Of a DNA stretch of 64,000 nt, positions 59,804-64,000 are shown in pieces. The notes under the pieces were generated by a model. The model did not search any database and was not told where the DNA came from. It was given only the letters and a program-made list of their open reading frames with translations. Both the position numbers and the translations under genes were made by a program. The stretch spans positions 1,612,001 through 1,676,000 of the forward strand of contig CP136956.1 in the NCBI GenBank assembly GCA_033105485.1, in the 5' to 3' direction. Source of the stretch: LVI-A0039 sp033105485 (GTDB lineage: Bacteria; Bacillota_I; Bacilli_A; UBA3375). Within the stretch, counting starts at the first letter, position 1, and every line of letters begins with the position of its first letter.

Positions 59804-60874
59804 ATGACTATAAAGAATATAAATAAAGGATTATTAGGACTAATCATCATCAGTGTGATTATGTACATAATTAATATTATTGATGTGTCGTTTTTTGTAA
59901 ATGACTTTACGCAGATCACATCGCAATTACAGATGGTAGCATCATTCATCCCATCACAGGATGTACAAAACTTCAATTCAGTGTTACAACTCGCAAATAA
60001 TACTGCAAGTGTTGTTAATACATTATTAGTAACAATCGCTATTGGCTCAGCAGTTGCAAGTCTTGTAAGTTTAATTGTAATTAAAGTATTTGCGACTAGA
60101 CTTGAAAAGTATAATTCGGTATTCAACTATTGTGGTGTAATTATTGCTTCAGCATTTAGTATCTACTTACACTTAAAATTTATTCCGGCATTTTCTGGAT
60201 TAATTAGTTTACTATTAATTTTCATGATGTTAGCAATATTGTTAATTTCAATAATTTATATTGTAATTTCAATCTTTGGAATTTATCAATTAGTTATGTC
60301 GGAAGAATATAATGTAGGTAAAGTAGGATATGATTTAGCCAAAGTATTAAGTTTTATAATTATCTTCTATACAATTTCAATTATTTCAATTAAAACATCA
60401 ATGTATGTATCTGTAACTGTATTAGTTCAAGAAATTGATTTAGCAGCTGTAATCGATGTAATGAACTTTATTAATATTGACTGGGCAAATGTTTTACCAG
60501 CTAGTGTATTATCAACAGGTGTTGTAACTCCTGAGCGTATTAATCTTGTTATTAATAATTTAGCTGATCAATACGTATTAGATTATGCATCACAAGTAGT
60601 TCAAAATCTAGTATTAAGTTTCTCAAGAAGTATTATTTTTGAAAATCTTGTTGCTTACATCACATCACTTATTGGTGGTATTGGAATTTTAGTTGTTGCC
60701 AAAGATAATATTAAATTTAATGACTATGTAACAATTGGTTTACTTGCAATTACTGCATTAGTAAGTTTTGTTTACATTGGTGGTTTATTAATTGATATAT
60801 TAGCAATTGGATTTGTTTTATGTTTAGTTTTAATTAGTTTGGATATTTATAAAAATATTACTAAGGGAAAATAA
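59804..60874 (+). CDS. Large polytopic membrane protein of unknown function
   Basis: 356 residues with about eight membrane helices and long hydrophobic stretches; a loop near residues 205-260 is extracytoplasmic. AAGGAG precedes the ATG and TATAAT lies about 20 bp upstream. Its stop overlaps the AlkD start (TAATG), suggesting coupled expression. No motif was recognised. Confidence 0.65.
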   Translation: MTIKNINKGLLGLIIISVIMYIINIIDVSFFVNDFTQITSQLQMVASFIPSQDVQNFNSVLQLANNTASVVNTLLVTIAIGSAVASLVSLIVIKVFATRLEKYNSVFNYCGVIIASAFSIYLHLKFIPAFSGLISLLLIFMMLAILLISIIYIVISIFGIYQLVMSEEYNVGKVGYDLAKVLSFIIIFYTISIISIKTSMYVSVTVLVQEIDLAAVIDVMNFINIDWANVLPASVLSTGVVTPERINLVINNLADQYVLDYASQVVQNLVLSFSRSIIFENLVAYITSLIGGIGILVVAKDNIKFNDYVTIGLLAITALVSFVYIGGLLIDILAIGFVLCLVLISLDIYKNITKGK

Positions 60875-61584
60875 TGTTAAATACAATAATGATAGAGCTT
60901 GAGCAATTAGGTGACGAAAAGACAAAACAAAAGTATATTAAAGATGGAGCAGATACTGAACTATTTGGTGTTAAAGTTGGAGATTTAAAAAAGTTAGTTA
61001 AAGCGCATAAATTAAATAAGAACAATCAACTAGCAATTGAATTAATCGAAACTAAGAATTATGATGCAATGTATCTTGGGTTCTTAATCATGGAACCACG
61101 TCGAATTGACGTTGAGAATTTTATAAAATGGATTGACTATAGTGAGTATTATCGAATTAGAATTCATTCACTTGCATATGGTATGGCAGAGCATGATGAG
61201 TTTAGACAGTTTTTAGATTATACAAAAGAGCGTAAAGATGATTTACATCAGTCAATTCATTATGCAATTCTAGCAGGTAGAGTAGTTATTGATCCGACTT
61301 TTAATAACGATTTATTATTAGATGTTGCAACATATATCCGTGATAACATTAATACTGAAGCATATCAGGACTTGAACTATACTAAATATGAAATGTATGG
61401 CTTACTCGGATACATTGGAATGCAAGTAGCTTCGTTATCAGATTTAATGATAGATTATTCTAAGCATATTGATGAAAGCTTAAATATAGATACTAATCGT
61501 CGTAGTATTAATAATGTTGGATTTATAAACTCATGTATCAATCATGGTACAGTTGGAAAAAAACGTAAAAGTGCACGATGTTAA
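60874..61584 (+). CDS. DNA alkylation repair protein (AlkD-like HEAT repeat)
   Basis: 236 residues, all-helical. The pattern TKQKYIKDGADTELFGVKVGDLKKL is the family start (G....p..Gv....r.l.k), with IDYSEYYRIRIHSLAYGMAEH and YAILAGRVVIDP in HEAT-like repeats. AlkD enzymes excise alkylated purines. Catalytic Trp/Asp/Arg of Bacillus AlkD are not all evident, so an AlkD-like paralogue without activity is possible. The IS remnant begins three bases after its stop. Confidence 0.75.
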   Translation: MLNTIMIELEQLGDEKTKQKYIKDGADTELFGVKVGDLKKLVKAHKLNKNNQLAIELIETKNYDAMYLGFLIMEPRRIDVENFIKWIDYSEYYRIRIHSLAYGMAEHDEFRQFLDYTKERKDDLHQSIHYAILAGRVVIDPTFNNDLLLDVATYIRDNINTEAYQDLNYTKYEMYGLLGYIGMQVASLSDLMIDYSKHIDESLNIDTNRRSINNVGFINSCINHGTVGKKRKSARC

Positions 61585-61586
61585 AG

Positions 61587-61619
61587 AAAGTACTGTATTT
61601 AATGAAGTGATACCAATAA
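61587..61619 (+). repeat. IS left inverted repeat
   Basis: AAAGTACTGTATTTAATGAA followed by GTGATACCAATAA. Matches the right end in reverse complement with about four differences. Confidence 0.7.
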
Positions 61620-61635
61620 AATAGAATATTAAACA

Positions 61636-61670
61636 AAATGCATGTTAAGTTTAAAACTTAACATGCATTT
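61636..61670. terminator. Near-perfect hairpin inside the IS left end
   Basis: AAATGCATGTTAAG pairs with CTTAACATGCATTT. Short A and T tracts flank it, so it can terminate transcription entering the element, including that from the AlkD operon. Confidence 0.7.
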
Positions 61671-61678
61671 GCTATAGT

Positions 61679-62310
61679 ATGAAAAATGGAGGAATTCTGA
61701 GAAGGGAATATAACGAGAATTTTATAAATAAGTATTCAAGTCTTGAACCTATAAAAAAATTACAAATAAGACTATTACATACGAACAGGAATATATGGAA
61801 TGATGCAAAGGAAAGGTCTATAGCTCTCAATATATTGAAGCAACAGTTAAAAAGTGATACTCCTTATGAAAAATTGTCGACAGATATCACATACTTATAT
61901 TATTCCAAGGTCCAAAAAGCATATTTATCTGCAGTTAAAGACTTAGCTACGGGTGAAATTGTATCATATGAGGTATTACCTCAGATGGGTATAGAGTTAT
62001 CATTGAATGTTATTGAGAAATTGCCCAAAAATAAAATAACAAACAAAACTATGATTCATTCAGATCAAGGAGTTCATTACACAAACCTCGTATATCGAAT
62101 GAAACTAAAAGAAAATAAAATTATACAAAGCATATCAAGAAAAGGACATTGTTTAGGTAATGCTCCAATAGAAAGTTTCTTTGGACATTTTAAAGATGAA
62201 TGTTATACAAAGACTGCCAATCATTTAAAGAGTTACAATTAACAGTTGGAAGATATATAAATTACTATAATAAATATAGATTTCAATGGAATAAAAAAGG
62301 TTGACTCCGA
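61679..62310 (+). pseudogene. Truncated IS3-family transposase (OrfB, DDE domain)
   Basis: The open frame 61679-62242 (187 codons) retains the DDE core: D in LSTDITYLYY, D in IHSDQGVHYT and E in APIESFFGHFKDE. The N-terminal helix-turn-helix part and OrfA are missing. After residue 187 the frame stops, and the typical tail (YYN..R..w...g..P..y) continues in another frame to about 62310. It is therefore doubly broken and inactive. Confidence 0.8.
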
Positions 62311-62360
62311 TACAATATCGAAATCAACTCTTAAAAAAGTCTTTTATTTAATTGTTTAAA

Positions 62361-62393
62361 TTATTGGTACCACCTCATTAATACAGTACTTTT
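62361..62393 (-). repeat. IS right inverted repeat
   Basis: In reverse complement: AAAGTACTGTATTAATGAGG then TGGTACCAATAA. The end lies 10 bp from the GntR stop codon. Confidence 0.7.
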
Positions 62394-62402
62394 TTCTATT
62401 TA

Positions 62403-63116
62403 TTAACTCTCTTGTTTTACGACGTTGTTGATAACTGAGAAATATTCAAATTTACGTGGAGAGTATGATAATTCTCCATATGCTACTATTTGATTATTAT
62501 CAAGTATGATTATTTCTTCTGAACGGACTACACAGTCAGTTTTAGAAAGTTTTAATAAAACAATGTCATTTTCATCAGCACTTTTAATCGTAAACCTTTT
62601 TTGAATGCTATCGATTGATATTGGTAGATTTGCATGTAGAAAAGCAAGTAATGATCCTTCTAAAACATCTTCAGTTAAGTTGGGAATCAGTCTTAACGGA
62701 ATAATTGTATTTTCAATAACCTCAGGACTATCTTCAATGAATCTTAATCGACTAAATGCATAAACATATTCAGCGTCTGGTAAGTTTAACTTGGTCATAT
62801 CTTCTTCGGTAGACATTCTAATTACAAACGATAAGATAGTTTTACGGCTTTTCAAATCATTATCATTTCGTAGTAAATATTTATTAGAAGCTGATACATT
62901 ATCGGCAAATAAGTTTTTGCGCACAAATGTACCTTTTCCTTTACGACGATATATTAATCCCTCTTGTAGCAGTAGTTCCATTGCTGTTTTAACTGTTTGA
63001 CGTGAACATTTATATTCCAACTCTAATTCTTTTTCAGTGGGCAGTTTCCCATCAGAATAAAAATTATTAGATATTTTTGATTTTAAATCAGTATATACTA
63101 TTTCATATTTTTTCAT
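62403..63116 (-). CDS. GntR family regulator with UTRA domain
   Basis: 237 residues. N-terminal winged helix (about 1-70: YTDLKSKISNNFYSDGKLPTEKEL, CSRQTVKTAMELL, GLIYRRKGKGTFV) and a C-terminal UTRA domain (about 90-230) that binds a sugar-phosphate-like ligand. It is divergent from the PTS EIIC gene and is thus a likely local repressor relieved by the imported beta-glucoside phosphate. ATG at 63116 follows GGTGAT; the frame to 63131 lacks a ribosome site. Confidence 0.9.
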   Translation of the reverse strand: MKKYEIVYTDLKSKISNNFYSDGKLPTEKELELEYKCSRQTVKTAMELLLQEGLIYRRKGKGTFVRKNLFADNVSASNKYLLRNDNDLKSRKTILSFVIRMSTEEDMTKLNLPDAEYVYAFSRLRFIEDSPEVIENTIIPLRLIPNLTEDVLEGSLLAFLHANLPISIDSIQKRFTIKSADENDIVLLKLSKTDCVVRSEEIIILDNNQIVAYGELSYSPRKFEYFSVINNVVKQES

Positions 63117-63177
63117 CTTATCACCTAACAATATTATACATTAGATAACGAAATAAATGTATGTGTTTCTCGCGGGA

Positions 63178-63209
63178 ATGATATATCTTTTTTTCAAATG
63201 ATATATCAT
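63178..63209. promoter_or_regulatory. Paired candidate GntR operators
   Basis: ATGATATATC occurs at 63178-63187 and again in the perfect palindrome ATGATATATCAT at 63198-63209, 20 bp apart (two helical turns). The second abuts the EIIC promoter, TTGACA (63212-63217), 17 bp, TAACAT (63235-63240). Confidence 0.6.
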
Positions 63210-63260
63210 ATTTGACAAAGGGGGAATTTTGTGTTAACATTTACATGAAAAGGAGAGTTT

Positions 63261-64000
63261 ATGAAAAATTTTGAAATGGTACTAGGTAGTGTAGCTAGTA
63301 GATTAAGTGGTAATATATATTTAATGGCATTAAGGGATGCATTTATGCTTGCTTTTCCATTAACAATGTTTGCCTCAATTATTTTAGTTATTATTAATTT
63401 CCCATTATTTTCTTCAGAAACAATCGGGACATTAAACATGACATTTTCTCATGCAATCGACGCAACGATGTCGTTGATGGCAATGTTTGTAACACTAGGT
63501 GTGGGATACTATGTATCACTGTATAAATATCCAGAAATGAGGGACAATGCAATTTTTAGTGCAGTAATTTCTTTATCTTCATTCTTGATGGTTACTAATT
63601 TTTCAGCAGTTACGGAGGCTGGAGAAGTTGTAAGTGGAATTATTCCAGTTGCTTCACTTGGGACTAGTGGGATGTTCGTTGCTTTAATTGTTGGATTTGT
63701 AGCAAGTTCACTTTTCTGTCTATTCACAGACAAGAAGTTAACAATCAAATTGCCTGAACAGGTTCCACCAGCAATTTCAAAAAGTTTTGAAGCTATAATT
63801 CCCGGTTTTATTACATTAGGTGTCTTCTTCGGAATCTATACAATTTTTGCAAAAACATCATATGAAACACTTAATAATTTTGTATTTATGGTATTGCAGC
63901 AACCATTAATGAGTTTAGGAACTTCATTTACAGCAACAATGATTGCAATGTTCTTAATCGGATTCCTATGGTTCTTCGGAATTCATGGACATAACATTGT
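63261..64000 (+). CDS. PTS sugar transporter EIIC (cellobiose/lactose family), 3' truncated
   Basis: 246 residues visible, running off the window. The opening FEMVLGSVASRLSGNIYLMALRDAFMLAFP is typical for CelB-type EIIC (read as separate helices), and the sequence ends near WFFGIHGHNI, the conserved GiHG loop that binds the sugar. It transports and, with EIIA and EIIB, phosphorylates beta-glucosides. AAGGAGAG precedes the ATG. It matches the GH1 phospho-glucosidase at 54360 in function. Confidence 0.9.
   Translation, partial: MKNFEMVLGSVASRLSGNIYLMALRDAFMLAFPLTMFASIILVIINFPLFSSETIGTLNMTFSHAIDATMSLMAMFVTLGVGYYVSLYKYPEMRDNAIFSAVISLSSFLMVTNFSAVTEAGEVVSGIIPVASLGTSGMFVALIVGFVASSLFCLFTDKKLTIKLPEQVPPAISKSFEAIIPGFITLGVFFGIYTIFAKTSYETLNNFVFMVLQQPLMSLGTSFTATMIAMFLIGFLWFFGIHGHNI

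Larger units (their letters stand above)
61587..62393. mobile_element. Degenerate IS3-family element with terminal inverted repeats
   Basis: Left end 61587-61619 and right end 62361-62393 are inverted repeats (AAAGTACTGTATT...TACCAATAA) that match at most positions. They enclose a truncated IS150-type OrfB but no OrfA. At about 807 bp it is well short of a complete IS3 element (1.2-1.5 kb), so an internal deletion is likely. It lies exactly between the 3' ends of the AlkD and GntR genes. Target-site duplication could not be settled. Confidence 0.75.

Overview
The window is an AT-rich, tightly packed, low-GC Gram-positive chromosome segment. Short intergenic gaps, strong AAGGAGG-type ribosome binding sites, extended TGnTATAAT promoters and short U-tailed terminators all point to the Bacillota. 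The gene set suggests the Erysipelotrichia/Mollicutes-related side: SufCDSUB, HPr kinase, class Ib ribonucleotide reductase, MEP isoprenoid synthesis (IspG) and reduced protein sizes. MurC, Lgt and an Apf-like muralytic protein argue that it still makes a wall. The standard code is used: TGA is a real stop, though only three were found (194-196, 46608-46610, 58986-58988) among roughly 75 genes. The taxon is an inference.

Layout. 1-8.9 kb: a partial gene, a small-RNA-like element, an exported protein, ispG, a three-gene membrane cluster resembling type II secretion F/Tad proteins, dut, tRNA-Trp, a DAACS symporter and unknown membrane proteins. 9-13.5 kb: rpsO, lysS, a RibD/DHFR-like reductase, an Apf-like transglycosylase, and a frameshifted DUF2798 gene at 13.6 kb. 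14.4-18.2 kb: an RpiR-type regulator divergent from a sulfur module (YeeE/YedE transporter plus CoA-disulfide reductase/rhodanese). 18.4-19.8 kb: nrdI-nrdF. 20.4-26.2 kb: a HAD-like protein followed by sufCDSUB. 26.2-28.4 kb: small membrane proteins (including a 25-residue microprotein) and a decayed DprA-like gene just upstream of topA.

28.4-43.1 kb is housekeeping: topA, gltX, an rsuA-type pseudouridine synthase, dinB, a cyclophilin, YitT, trmB, an M42 peptidase, a thioredoxin-like protein, YtpR, murC, hprK, lgt, plsX, acpP. A tRNA-Leu/Tyr/Gln operon follows. 43.5-47.4 kb is accessory and partly decayed: coding fragments, an SDR/HxlR pair, a second small-RNA-like element, a rhodanese lipoprotein, a mutated second tRNA-Gln and orphan ORFs. 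47.5-56 kb: a NatAB-like ABC exporter, a YdeI-like protein, an HD hydrolase, a copper ATPase with an ArsR regulator, a patatin and a GH1 glycosidase. 57-61.6 kb: a structured RNA candidate ahead of an amino-acid ABC transporter, then a membrane protein and AlkD. 61.6-64 kb: an IS3-family remnant with terminal inverted repeats, then a GntR/UTRA repressor divergent from a PTS EIIC gene that runs off the window.

Functional links. The sulfur importer/CoADR pair, the rhodanese lipoprotein and the SUF operon suggest an active sulfane-sulfur and Fe-S economy. The GH1 enzyme and the GntR-controlled PTS EIIC fit beta-glucoside use. The trmB-to-acpP block couples tRNA modification, envelope assembly and carbon control in one run of overlapping genes. 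The most unusual observations are the DprA relic, a two-member small-RNA family sharing 5' and 3' modules, and two further structured RNA candidates with their own promoters and terminators.
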